Shown piece by piece: positions 34,501-55,350 of a DNA stretch of 63,156 bases; position 1 is the stretch's first letter, and each line of letters begins with the position of its first letter. Position numbers and translations under genes: made by a program. This stretch comes from Tubiluchus corallicola (taxonomy: Eukaryota > Priapulida > Priapulimorpha > Priapulimorphida > Tubiluchidae): contig JAQGDQ010000086.1 in assembly GCA_030141605.1 (NCBI GenBank), positions 617,418 through 680,573 of the forward strand, given 5' to 3'. Below the pieces are notes generated by a model. The model did not search any database. It was not told the DNA's origin and saw only the letters and a list, made by a program, of their open reading frames with translations.

Positions 34501-36519
34501 AATTTTTAAACTTATATAATTATAATTAATATGGGTCCTCCAATATGAAGCATAATGCCTAAAAACTTTATAGTTCTAACTCTTACAGTAAATTACTCGC
34601 AATGTAGCTCACAATTATCAGGCAATTATCATCAAGTCCAATTGGTAGAATGTCGCTGGCTCACCCTACAGGGTGCGCCAATAAAAACATACCAAAAACG
34701 TATTTTTACTCTTGTTGACAAGATACAGTGATTTAAAGTTTTACTTAGAGTGCGCAACGAATGCTCTGATTGTTTTTTCAAACCTAACGCAAAGTTATCT
34801 AAACTTGCTTCATACGACCTACCATTTAAATAGCCGCGCCTAACAATTATAATTATAATTATAACTTATAATTATCGAGGTAGCTTAAGCTTACAAGTTT
34901 TATACAGTGTTACTGCTAACGCAAGCGCTGTATGCAATAAGACAGCATGTAAATGACGTGAAATTAAAGGACGAATTTTTGCTGTCAATACGGTCAGTAG
35001 TGTGGCTTTTGGTGAAACAGTGGTGCACACTGGGATGGCGATGCAGTGCCGTTTTACCTGGTGGCGGGAATCTTTAAATTAGATGTAATCTTTCTTCCAG
35101 TTACATAAGTCTTTCAAACAGGTAATCACAAAAAGTAATATAATTTCGTATGGAACGTTCTTTGGGATACAACGTAGAAATAAAAAAAGCCTTTATTTGC
35201 CATTTGTAAAATATCTAGAGTAAAAAATTCATTTATGAAATATTTGACATGATGTTTTAAGCCTGAAGTTTAACATCTAACTTGAATTTAATCATTCTGA
35301 TCTTTATATATTAACAAGAAAACAATTAACAATTATAATTTTACGGTGGCTTGTTAAGGACGTAGTATCAATAAAAACTAAATTTATTAATTCGAAATTC
35401 CGACTTAGGAACTCGAAATTTTACTAAATCGAAATTTCGAGTCAATATATTTATTTTTCTATTTTTACTGTCCCTAACAAGCCACCGTATAATTCAAAAT
35501 GCTTAGAAATATATAGTATAAATCACTTTAGCGTACATGTTGACAGGCGATTTTGCATCATGTTTACTTGTAATTATAAACGAGCATTCGAAATTCTCTT
35601 AGTTATTGTAAAAATTGTTTTTGTTCCAGGGGGAATTTTGCAAAAGTGAATATCTATTTCCAGCAGCTCAACTACGAGACAATAACAGAAACTGCAGCTT
35701 ATACTGTAAGTTAACTTCATCTCGATGATCAGCGCCATCACTGCTACAGACGTGGTCTGTAAATTCTTAATCAACCCTGTCTCCATAGTTGTAAATTTGT
35801 TCCTGTCATCATCAGCATCATCATCGTCGTTGATCATTTCCATCGTCATGATCATCATTGTTATCACCGTTACAAATGTCATCAAATTTCTTATTTTATC
35901 GTTGTCACCAACTTTGCTACTATCATTATTGTTGTTCATCATTGTCATCATCGTAGTTGCTACTGCCAATATCATTGCTTTCATCATAAACATCATCATC
36001 GTCGTCGTCATCGTTATCATCATCATCGTCGTCGTCGTCGTCTCATCATCGTCATCGTCATCGTCATTATCGTCATCATCAACAATGACAAAAACTACAT
36101 TGTCATCATTATTATCATCATATTCGTCACTGTCTCATAGTTTGTTATTTTTGTGTCATCATCTTTGTTATCTCCCTTGTTATCCTCGCATACATAAGTA
36201 ACCAACGTGGTTATACTGCTCTACTTTCTTAAAATTGACATGATCATTGTTCGTAATTACGGTACGTTTTCAGCAAATTAGACGCTTGCTTTAATTCTAG
36301 GTGTCTCAAACGTTCACAGATATTGGTGGCAACAATGGCCTGTTTCTAGGCATGTCTCTCATCACTGGTGCGGAGGTCCTCGAGCTAATAATTCTCATCA
36401 TTTCTCACTTTTGTTGTAAAAACAAGGTGACATCAAGCATTGCTGTGACACCAGTTGAACAGGTCAACGCAGCACAAAATTCACTGTTTCCTCAGAGAGA
36501 AGAAAAATCATCGTATTAA
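24863..36519 (+). CDS. DEG/ENaC family sodium channel, tandem copy B (10 coding exons, 560 aa)
   Basis: Exons 24863-25536, 26573-26676, 28592-28755, 29970-30071, 31283-31397, 32648-32723, 32901-32958, 33188-33282, 35630-35705 and 36301-36519 form one frame. All hallmarks of copy A are kept: HG at 17-18, TM1, FPSVTVCN at 74-81, GNCYIFN, GLSLTL, AGAR, CXCPLPC, and TM2 with Gly-Met-Ser at 505-507. Exon 1 is 15 nt longer than in copy A; every other exon is the same length. Most differences fall in the finger region of exon 1. The two genes are close enough to form heteromers if co-expressed, which is an inference. No frameshift or premature stop is seen, so both genes appear functional. Confidence 0.95.
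26181..26457. mobile_element. Fold-back MITE, CTCTCGCAACTTG family, in channel B intron 1
   Basis: Inverted ends: TTCAGATGCAGAGATTTCTC at the left, and the complement of TTCAGATGTAAAGACTTCTC at the right, continuing CTCGCAACTTGTTG. Internally it holds several direct copies of CTCTCGCAACTT and CGAGAGT. Confidence 0.7.
26573..26676 (+). CDS. Channel B exon 2
   Basis: 104 nt after acgacag. It encodes DWYYTHHPSHGNCYIFN and RTGHFH. The donor is G|gtgagc, phase 1. Confidence 0.95.
26795..26915 (+). repeat. Possible tRNA-derived SINE head
   Basis: TAGCCGAGCGG (A-box-like, near 26799) and GGGTTCGAATC (B-box-like, near 26889) are about 85 bp apart in channel B intron 2. The spacing is wider than in a normal tRNA, so this is a pol III remnant at best. 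Confidence 0.35.
28592..28755 (+). CDS. Channel B exon 3
   Basis: 164 nt after ctacag. It encodes GLSLTLFIEQLEYVGHF, AGARISLHPQ and FGFDVAPGFETSVAVR. The family-typical QDEY is QLEY here. The donor is gtaagt, phase 0. Confidence 0.95.
29314..29850. mobile_element. TTAA family-3 MITE in channel B intron 3
   Basis: It begins CTAAAGGAAAGCCC and ends CTTTCCTTTAA, giving inverted AAAGGAAAG termini. It is collinear with 52720-53276 and shares GGGCGCTCCCA, TTTGAACGTCCA and CAATGACGT. It contains TGACGTCA at 29492-29499. Confidence 0.75.
29970..30071 (+). CDS. Channel B exon 4
   Basis: 102 nt after cattcag. It encodes RQIGRLPTPHGTCVNN and SYFSYFQGDRYNLE. The donor is gtgagt, phase 0. Confidence 0.93.
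30325..31255 (+). mobile_element. Decayed LINE reverse transcriptase in channel B intron 4
   Basis: Remnant RT motifs in order: QAFDKIPHPMLLKKL (motif A region), SGDPKAKYWAP (from the PQGSILGP region), INIPALVKK, and RFLGVEIDNKLN. Several frameshifts and stops are present. The order matches an L2/CR1/jockey-type RT. Confidence 0.75.
31283..31397 (+). CDS. Channel B exon 5: thumb Cys-rich block
   Basis: 115 nt after tttatag. It encodes GCVYGCIIEKMILACGCIHP and a segment ending KICTNH. The donor is A|gtaag, phase 1. It immediately follows a decayed LINE in intron 4. Confidence 0.95.
31763..32420. mobile_element. About 660-bp TIR element in channel B intron 5
   Basis: The left end TCTCTTCAGGCTCTGTCAGA continues AACATGGTTTCTGGTACT. 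The right end is its imperfect inverse, AGTACCTGAAACCATGTTCT then AACACAATCTAAAGAGA. The TIR is about 37 bp. No transposase frame is seen. Confidence 0.7.
32648..32723 (+). CDS. Channel B exon 6: thumb CXCPLPC
   Basis: 76 nt after atgtag. It encodes SKQCALKIYDHVGSPQ and TCQCPLPC. The donor is AA|gtgagt, phase 2. Confidence 0.95.
32901..32958 (+). CDS. Channel B exon 7
   Basis: 58 nt after ttttacag. It encodes NDTQYVTDKSFAGWPSHEYE. The donor is gtaaag, phase 0. Confidence 0.93.
33188..33282 (+). CDS. Channel B exon 8
   Basis: 95 nt after tttgcag. It encodes KIFFQEFTHKYNISEKLISI and ATSAKKLSDII. The donor gtac is followed directly by the TTAA end of a family-2 transposon at 33287, so only four ancestral intron bases remain at this donor. 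Confidence 0.93.
33287..34990 (+). mobile_element. TTAA family-2 element in channel B intron 8, split by a LINE
   Basis: The left part is 33287-33543 (TTAAAAGACAAGAAAAGGGG), and the right part resumes at 34638 (CCAATTGGTAGAATGTCGCT). In copy 1301 these segments are contiguous near 1626. The middle is a LINE insertion flanked by CCAATTG. Confidence 0.75.
33544..34637 (-). mobile_element. 5'-truncated LINE 3' piece nested in a family-2 element
   Basis: The minus strand encodes, with stops, KTYPTNLNYLARHQRKFLRI, then INPVVCNHQYH and KFTAPNLWNKISIYV. This is the C-terminal domain of an L2-like RT ORF. It is flanked by CCAATTG (33537-33543 and 34638-34644). Confidence 0.78.
35016..35205 (-). mobile_element. 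TTAA family-2 arm, inverted
   Basis: This is the reverse complement of the first about 190 bp of the family (GTGCACACTGGGATGG to AAAAAAAGCC). Either it is a separate copy, or it forms the second arm of a fold-back element starting at 33287. Confidence 0.55.
35342..35489. mobile_element. 148-bp MITE with TACGGTGGCTTGTTA inverted termini
   Basis: The left end TACGGTGGCTTGTTAAGGAC and the complement of the right end TACGGTGGCTTGTTAGGGAC differ at one of 20 bases. The interior has CGAAATTTCGA-like motifs. It lies in channel B intron 8 just before exon 9. Confidence 0.82.
35630..35705 (+). CDS. Channel B exon 9
   Basis: 76 nt after gttccag. It encodes GNFAKVNIYFQQLNYETIT and ETAAYT. The donor is gtaagt, phase 0. 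Confidence 0.95.
35800..36130. repeat. Decayed TCA/TCG trinucleotide tract, channel B intron 9
   Basis: Interrupted ATC/GTC/TTG triplets. It is the positional counterpart of the pure TCA array in copy A. Confidence 0.85.
36301..36519 (+). CDS. Channel B exon 10: pore, TM2 and C-terminus
   Basis: 219 nt including the stop. It encodes VSQTFTDIGGNNGLFLGMS, a TM2 with GAEVLELIILIISHFCC, and a tail ending EEKSSY. Phe fills the position that is Cys in copy A. Confidence 0.95.
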   Translation: MSQTFTDIGGNNGLFLGMSLITGAEVLELIILIISHFCCKNKVTSSIAVTPVEQVNAAQNSLFPQREEKSSY

Positions 36520-36960
36520 GTACCTCAGTTCATGATGACATGTAAAAATTGGCCTTAGATACATTAGTTTGATCCTTTGTTCACTTTAACAATGGCTTCA
36601 TGTCTGTGATCGTCTTGGCTGGACAATGGCTTCACCGAATACAGCAATTCGAGAATTTATATATCTTCTATCGCTCAGTATACTATTTCTCTGGAGAATG
36701 GACAATAATGGACGTTTATGCATTTCTTTACGTTTCTACTATCTGAATTACCGTTTGCCATATTTGGACCGATTTGTAATTAAAAAAGAATACGACAAAA
36801 TTATATAATAACAATTGAAAGCCATTTATTTTGCAGTTTTTATAAATTTGTGCAACTCTGTGACTTAGTTACTTTACTACATGAATTTTCGTTATTAGTT
36901 AAGCCTTAAAGTTTGGTGAAGTTCTGAGACCTTGGCTGACTAATCGCTGTACCTTAAATG
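36520..36960 (+). other. 3' flank/UTR of channel B
   Basis: The segment from about 36830 (GCAGTTTTTATAAATTTGTG through CTAATCGCTGTACCTTA) aligns to the channel A 3' flank. Channel B has no canonical AATAAA before 37698-37703, so its poly(A) site is uncertain. Confidence 0.5.
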
Positions 36961-36991
36961 CAACGGAGCTTTCACCGCACCGTCTCGTCTT

Positions 36992-37213
36992 AAGAGGCGT
37001 TTATGTAGCATGCGGTTGCGTTTTGGAGGACGCGGAATGATAAAATGGCTTTATATTGTTTTGAATACACCTGTTTATGCAGTTGCGGATGGTTATTCTT
37101 TGACTGCAGTTATCCTTTTGATTTTTTCCGCAGGCTTTTCCGCACTTTTCCGCATGCTGTTGCGCATTAGAAAACGCATCCGCATTCGCATCCACGGCTG
37201 CATAACGCCACTT
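36992..37213. mobile_element. 222-bp MITE with AAGNGGCGTT inverted termini
   Basis: The left end AAGAGGCGTTTATGTAGCAT pairs with the complement of the right end, AAGTGGCGTTATGCAGCC. The ends are GC-rich with many GCATCCGCATTCGCA motifs against an AT-rich interior. Confidence 0.65.
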
Positions 37214-37355
37214 TAGTGTTTTACCCACAACTAACGATGATATAAGCTTGATAAGAATCTCTTATTCATATATTATTAAATATATTATATTCATACATTG
37301 TATGTAATAATATTCTTTTCGTTACTTTCGGAATACATACTTTGGCTAAAGTTTG

Positions 37356-37515
37356 CAATTCCCCCCACACAAGTAATATTGTGTAGCGAATTAGGGTTAA
37401 GGTTAGGATTAGGATTAGATTTGGGATTAGGGTTAGGACAAGGGATAGGGTTAGGGTTAGGGATAGGGTTAAAGTTAGGGTTAGGTTTAATGTATTTAAA
37501 TTGTGTGGGGAATTG
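37356..37515. mobile_element. 160-bp inverted-repeat element carrying TTAGGG-like repeats
   Basis: CAATTCCCCCCACACAA (37356-37372) is the near-perfect inverse of TTGTGTGGGGAATTG (37501-37515). The about 90 bp between are degenerate GGGTTA/GGATTA hexamers resembling animal telomere repeat. It lies between channel B and the receptor. Confidence 0.75.
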
Positions 37516-37880
37516 TAAACTCCTTCCTATAGTTTGTTCGTAGGTCTATTTGGTTGATTAACTGAAACACCTTACTGGTGGATTTGATAATTTGGACAGT
37601 GCGCAGACAGACTTTCTAATTTTAATCATTTTAATGAGTTGTTAAAGTACATTGTTCAATGTTGTTCAGTAATAGTAAAACGAAAAAAGTTGTTATAAAT
37701 AAACGGGTTTTTGTAATTAATTAATTGGCTTATTTCTTATTTAATCTGGCTGCGATATTTCGTAAGTAGGTAATTATATAAGCATAATAGAGGATTAAAT
37801 TAACGCTTCTGCGGTCGTTATCATAGTTCGGAATTTTTCACTTAGCGTAATTTTAATATTTATTCTTAACGCCTTTGCGC

Positions 37881-38124
37881 GTTCAGACTAGCGTGTTTTC
37901 TTTTGCGAGTTTTCTCTCAGACAACCGTGAATTGTGAACTAGTTTGCGAGTTACTGTTGACACGTTATTGTAAACACTCAGCTAGTTGCTGATCACCAGC
38001 CAGTTAATGTCTAGTGTGAACGCCTTGCGAGTTACTCGACACTTCTTGAGTGAATAAAGAAGTAAGTGTCAGCTCGCGCAACTGTCGGAGAGCAACTCGC
38101 AAGTCTTGTTCTCTGATCTGAACA
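37881..38124. mobile_element. Fold-back MITE, GTTCAGACTAG family
   Basis: It starts GTTCAGACTAGCGTG and ends CTCTGATCTGAAC. It has many internal GCGAGTTA/TAACTCGC motifs. It is related in end sequence and motif style to 26181 and 57882. Confidence 0.6.
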
Positions 38125-39458
38125 CGCTTGTGAGTTACTTGGCGAGTTAACTTGGCGAGAATGCTCGCTACGTGTTTTAAAAACAATTATATCATGTATC
38201 AGTTTCATAAATTTTGTTTATTTACAAGTCTGAAAACAAGATTTTGATACACGTATTTGCACAAAGATTCGCCACAATTGCTGGGAGAAAGTATGATTCA
38301 GTTTTACAACTGCAGTGAAATAAACATATATAGCTTGAATATATTTTAAATATACTGTATTTTCAAAAAAAATATATTAACAACTTAATACAGGTTGAAA
38401 TTAGAGCTGTATCAGATATAACACATGGCCTATATACTGTATGAACAGTAGAAGGTCTACATAAAAGTAACACCAGCTGAAGAAAATTTCAAACTTAACA
38501 CAAAATGAACGTGCTAATCTTCGACAAAAGTTTCAACCGCTAAAATTTGCAATGGAATTAATATGGGTAAAGTTTTCAAGCCAGGTATCAAGAAACTTTT
38601 GCCTTCCCTTTAACTATTTCGTGTAGAATAAATTAAAACCTAAAAAATGCTTTCGCAGGCCCTAAATCACAATAAGATTAGAATTCATATTAAATTTTAA
38701 TGCACCTGCTTGCTCACTAATTTGGCTTGATTCATTATTTCTGATTTTGATTGCTTTATGACGTCTAAATAATTCGACCACTTAAACAATCAGTCACTGT
38801 CTGGTTTGCTCATTTATTAATATTTATTCAAATGTGGTTTAATTTATTTCTTAAACCGTCATGTCTGGAACTAGCTTAGTCGAAGAAAACACCATCTCCA
38901 CTCACACACTCGATTGAACGTATGCTTAGAACGAGAGAAAATAGCCGTGTGGTCAAAGCGTGTGACAGCCATCAGGGATTCTGGTCCTGGAAATTTAGTG
39001 GTGCACTCAGAAGAAATAACATTTATAAACATACATCTTTCCCTGGATTAATATAATTTATACGTATGGATAGGTGTGGACCCACAGAGTGATTGTAATC
39101 CCTGTAGTGGTATCTAGCCATAAAGTCTTGAACTATTCTTAAGGTGATTTCCCACATTAGCCGACCTCATACTGGGTAGGTATGCTGACACGAGAATCTC
39201 TCTAGTGCATTGTGATGTCATATTAACAATCTGATAGTTGCCCAGTAACGTCTGCATTGTGACGTCACCAATACTGTCACCTTGTTACATACATTTTGCA
39301 TTGTCAGGTCATTTTGAGTCATAGCAACAACGTAGTTGCAACTGTGCGTGATGACGCACGCATGCACCTTATTATGCCACAATTATGACGCACGCATCAC
39401 CGAACCAGTTGGGCGGCAATTATGATCGCACCTTTTATACCGTCGGGATTATATGACG

Positions 39459-50113
<10,655 letters not shown>

Positions 50114-50561
50114 CTAGAAAAATATTTGATAGTAATATATAGTAAAAACAATAACAGCTGCAAGACAGAATCTTTATTTATTACACATTTATTACAATGC
50201 TAAGTTGCTGATCCAAAAATATTAAATATTAAGTGCCATCAGTACGCGCAAAAATGTTTGTTATTTTACCAGACTCGCTGGGGACTCCATATTGTGATTG
50301 CTTTTATGGTCAATAGACAAGTTCAGATAATGCTGCACATAAAACAGGCTTTGCCAGGAGAAAAACGGGACATCTCGGATCTAGAGACTTCAAAGTTTTT
50401 CATACTGGATGATTTGGAAAAATAAGTTAAAATATCACCCTGCTGCACTTTTAGTATGAAGATAACTAACAGCTAAGCAACAATTCGAAATCTAAATCAG
50501 TGCCAAAACTTTGATAAAAGAGCTACAAGACAAATGAAAAACAAATGAAAGCTACACAATA

Positions 50562-50824
<263 letters not shown>

Positions 50825-52719
50825 TGTAACTGTATTAGTAATAATAACAGTTATAATAATTTATTGGCCTTAAATAAAATGCTGCAGGGCTTTACAACCA
50901 TTAATAAATAAAAAGCGCCAATAAAATTACACCAATAGTGGGCTTAAAATTGTACATTACAATAAAACCAGAAACATGGATGAATATTACATAGAGTACA
51001 TTCCACATATAAAATTTAAGGCATAATCACAATCTAAATCCAAGTTAAATTAATTTGATTAACTAATTACAAGTTGAAAGCTTTTTGGAATAGGTTTTGG
51101 AGCGCATTTTAAGAATTCTAGTGACTCTGCCTGTTGTATGTGAATACACCTAAGCGTTTGATTCCACAATAGATGAGAAAGATCGTCCTTCACAAGTGAC
51201 TAGTTTTTGTACTTGGTTGCTGTCGTGTCGCTTTCTACTTACAATTCGTTCACGTCGTTACAAACATATAAACTCTATCACATCGATTCGTGATCACATC
51301 ATTTCAATGTTTCTGAAATATGCGCTTGTCGTCTGCCAATTGATTATCCAAGTCAAAACTAATTCGACGGTGGCACTTATTGTGAAGAACCCGACTCGTT
51401 AGAAGTCATTTTTCTCTGATGCGCCGTCATTAGAAATGCTAAGATATATTGCCCATAGCTGTCTGAGCGATGCGGCTGTCAGTAGTTCTTCAACAACCAA
51501 CTTACAAAATTACTACAATTGTTCAAAGAGCAGAATCCAGACTTGTATGGAAATTTCTCTGCAGCATTAAATTTCCTATAAGCAAATGTTCGGCGTGGTC
51601 GTTGAGCAGGCTAGCAGAGTCGAATTTTAGTATTATGAATGGGCAATAAAATCGATTTGAATAAAATCAGAATCGCATTAGTACTCGAAACGTGCATGTT
51701 TACCAGTGACTGATGGTTTGTGCTCCTGGTGAATTTACATAACATACCACAGAATGAAATTGGGGTTTCTTTCTTATTGTAATACGTTGACTGTCATGAT
51801 TTAAAAAACATTTATATAATAAATAATTTGTTAATTTGATAATGTATTGGGTGAATGTACATTAACAAAATTATACAGTCATTAATTGCATAGTACCAGA
51901 CGAAACAGAGTACAAGATGGTACAAAATGTACCAAGTACAAAAAACACACCAAACACTAATATATGTCATAAACCAAACTTCATATACACATTCAACACA
52001 GTAAAATTGATAACAAAGTTAACAATCCGATTTTATAAATGCAATATTCTATAGCTTCCTTTTATTTACAAAACAATTATTTATTAGGTTACAAACAATT
52101 GCTAGTGTTTCTAGATCTTTGCTCCCTGCCAAAAACAAATATTTGTCATATTAGTAAAATCAGGACATGTGCTTGAGATTTTAGTGAAGGCTATCTTTCT
52201 GTCAATTTCATGTTTATCCCAGTTCATTAAAAATGTTGCTCATCTTCAACATCTGTACCTTTGCAATGTATGCAAACTCGCTGATTAACAGGAAGCTTTT
52301 TTGGTTTATGATGTCTTCCTGCTTCAATAACTAAGGTATGTGAACTAATCCGGAATTTTGCAAAAGCTATTTTAGCCCTTCGTGGGATTTCCTACCCTAT
52401 CAAATAATTTTCAAGCTCAAACTCAAGTATGAATTTGCAATAGTTCATAGGTTTATTTCCTTCAATATTTTGTGTCGCAGGCCTGTTAATTTCGAGTTTC
52501 CAATTTGCTACATAGATAAATAAGGCAGCGTTCAGTTCAGAAAGAGTGCACACGGTGTTTGGTGGTGCAATCACGTAACGAAGAAGAAGAAAAGGGAGAA
52601 CAAAGGACGATTGACAAGCACCGAACTAACAGAGTTCCACAAGGTACGGTGGGAAACCAGAAAAAGTGACAAACATAGCAATATTTAATTCATTTTAATT
52701 TAACCAAAGAACTATTAAA

Positions 52720-53276
52720 TTGAAAGGAAAGGGTTATAAGCCGTCTCGGAGCTTAAGCTTATTTCAATGTTCGCGAAATGTTAGCAAGATTTAGCAATAA
52801 AAGTGTGATAAACGCTTCATGTAATTAGAAAAATCACTTTCAAGTAGCGATCATTTCACACCTGGGCGCTCCCATTTTGAACGTCCATTCTTCCATCAAT
52901 GACGTAATACATCGGCTGAAGAAAGCAATGCATTGTCAATTCCCGTCAAAAAATATTATAAGCTTTTACAAAAAATTAGACCGTCACAATTTAATTTTGC
53001 GACATTTTTGTATGAACAGTAGGAAGGAAGGCTAAAGAAGTTTGAATTAGTCTAAGCATCCAACCAGCGTGCACTTACGGAAAGTCACGAAGCTTCACGA
53101 AAAGTCACGAGGTCCACCATTTGCATCTTAATTTTCAAGTGAATGGCAACTACCACCGCGCCTGACTTTTTTACAGTGTTAGCAGGAATTAACTTTATGC
53201 TTTATAGACATCTCTAAGTTTAAGTTATAGCAGTAAAATAAACCCAACATGGTAAATGGCGCGTCGTTTCCTTTAA
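52720..53276. mobile_element. TTAA family-3 MITE
   Basis: Second copy of the family at 29314. It ends CGTTTCCTTTAA and begins TTGAAAGGAAAGG. The CRE palindrome has decayed to TGACGTAA. Confidence 0.75.
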
Positions 53277-53880
53277 ATAGGTGTATGATTTGCTGGGATC
53301 TGTTGACGATTTTCAGGCACATCAACTAGGGGGCCAACATTCTCCAAGAAACTTGATAAATGCAAGTTGTCATGTCTTCAAAACCTTACTGATCATTTTC
53401 AGCAGGACAATAGGCTTAGGCTGTTAATTCAACAACAATGACATGCAAGGTATAACTGAAGGCAAGTTCCATGAAAACGAAATGATGCAGTCAACTGTTT
53501 TAAGTGTTATGCAAATAATATTTTTAAACAACCATTCGATTGCTTTGCCAGAATCTCGTGTCTTGATCTCGATGTGCCCTGTTCTGTCGTTATTTTCTGA
53601 TAAAATATTTACAGTCTAAAGATGCGTCATAACTTTTTAATAGTCACAACAGTTTGATAAATGAAATTTTTAACAGTGGTTGCGTCTTTTTATCTAAAAT
53701 TATCAATATTGATAAATCAGCTATCAATTTTTGATCATGTACATGTATTTTGTCAAATTTTGCTTCACTTTGCAATGCATTTGTAGTCAACGTACGTGCT
53801 TCCATTATGCAACAGATTGCCATACATAATTTGATGCCATGTTCCCCGGTCTGCTGCCACATGCCAAGCATTTACGTTGT

Positions 53881-54485
53881 TTAAAGGAAGACAGGATGGT
53901 TTTTCACATACTAGCCCATTTTCAAGTCCGATAAAAAGTATACATTTTATCACAATTAATACTGCAAAAGCATTTCTGATAATCAAATAATAGATTAAAA
54001 AATTAATTAGCGGCAGGCGAACCCTACTATTCATGACATCAGAAACTAACATAATTTTAAACAGCAAAAATATTCCACGAGCGTGTTGCACGTGTTTGCG
54101 AAAGTGAAAATTGAAGTACAGTGCTACTGTAAGATATTCAATGTGTTATACTAAAACGTAGGCAAGTTTTAAGATAAAAATTCACAATTTAAATTTACCG
54201 CTGTACTCACGCGTGAGCTATCGAACGTGTGTAGTTCGTCACAGACTAACACGTTTGAACTGAGAGGCACAGATACATTTTGTGCAACGCGTTACGAAAT
54301 GCAGGGGCTAGTGTCCGTCTCACGAAAATGCGAAAGCAAAAACTGAAGTACAGTGCTACTGTAAGATATCCAGTGCGTTGTACTAAATCTTGGAAAGTTT
54401 TAAGCTAAAAACTCAAATTTCAATTTTACCGCTGTGTTCGATTGTTTTGACCAACAGTTTAAGATTGGTTCCGGTTTTGCTTTAA
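53881..54485 (+). mobile_element. TTAA family-1 MITE with internal duplication
   Basis: TTAAAGGAAGACAGG to CCGGTTTTGCTTTAA. An internal segment (AAAACTGAAGTACAGTGCTA... at about 54110 and again at about 54335) is duplicated. Confidence 0.82.
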
Positions 54486-54790
54486 GTCAGTTGGTCTATT
54501 TAATAAGTCTTGCTTCAGAACATCCAAATACATGATCAGCTGTCCTCCTCTTGTTTTCTTCCTAGGTATTTGTGTTTGATGTAATGCTATAGTAAATGGA
54601 GAATCTTGTGGTAATTTTAATGACATGTCCAATCCACTTAAGCCAACACTTTTGTATGGCCACACTCATTCTCTCTTGTGTGTTAAATTATATAGATCCT
54701 AATTTGAAATTTCCTTTGGCCATTTTACAGGTAACATCTTTCTATGCAGACGCCATTGGAAGGCGTCTATTTCATTTTTCTGGGTGACTT
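54485..54790 (-). mobile_element. LINE relic, RT C-terminal piece
   Basis: The minus strand gives IDAFQWRLHRKMLPVKWPKE, KWIGHVIK and PQDSPFTIALHQTQIPRKKT with shifts. This matches the 'FRWLGHVxRMxxDSPxxxALH...RGG' tail of common non-LTR retrotransposon ORFs. It abuts a family-1 MITE. Confidence 0.65.
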
Positions 54791-55350
54791 TGACTGCTCA
54801 CAATTACAAGTGGTGACAAAATATGCAGCTTGATTTATGTGGTGAGAAATAGAAGGTTTTATCTTCACTAATTCCTAAACTTTGACAGGTTGCACAGTAA
54901 ATTGGAGTGTGACCTGGAGCCTAAGTTAGCTGGAATGGCTACACAATGCGTTATACTCGTCTACAAGACCATTAAGAAATATAAAATCGTAGAGCGGATG
55001 TGACGAAAGCGAAGCTTTGTGATGCCCAATATTCTGCAAACATGCAATCTGTTACAACCGGAAATAGAGCACAAGCAATTTATTACTTTGGTAATTACGC
55101 CAAATTGCGTGCAACATTGTTGCTTAGCCCAGACTGCAAACGATTTTATCTGTGCTTGGTCCTTGCAGAAGGCTTCTGTGTTGTTATTGTCATCATTGAT
55201 TTGGACAATTGTTGCTATCACAAAGATGAAGGCAAAGAAAAGACATAAGACTGTAAGCTTGAATTAATCTACAAAATTGATATGAAGCTCGTATCTTTAC
55301 ATAATTAATGTTCATGTAACTGCGTGTTTTCTACTGGGTGTACGACCATT

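Larger units (their letters stand above)
37214..39458. other. Convergent intergenic region between channel B and the receptor
   Basis: It holds the TTAGGG-carrying element (37356), a fold-back MITE (37881) and AT-rich sequence with AATAAA at 37698. A tRNA-like TAGCCGTGTGGTCAAAGCG near 38943 has no good B box. The receptor's 3' UTR should lie at the right end. Confidence 0.5.

Noticed and set aside
53765-54091. 108-residue minus-strand frame
   Set aside because: It lies within a TTAA family-1 MITE, and similar frames appear in the other copies (9313-9549, 43077-43268).
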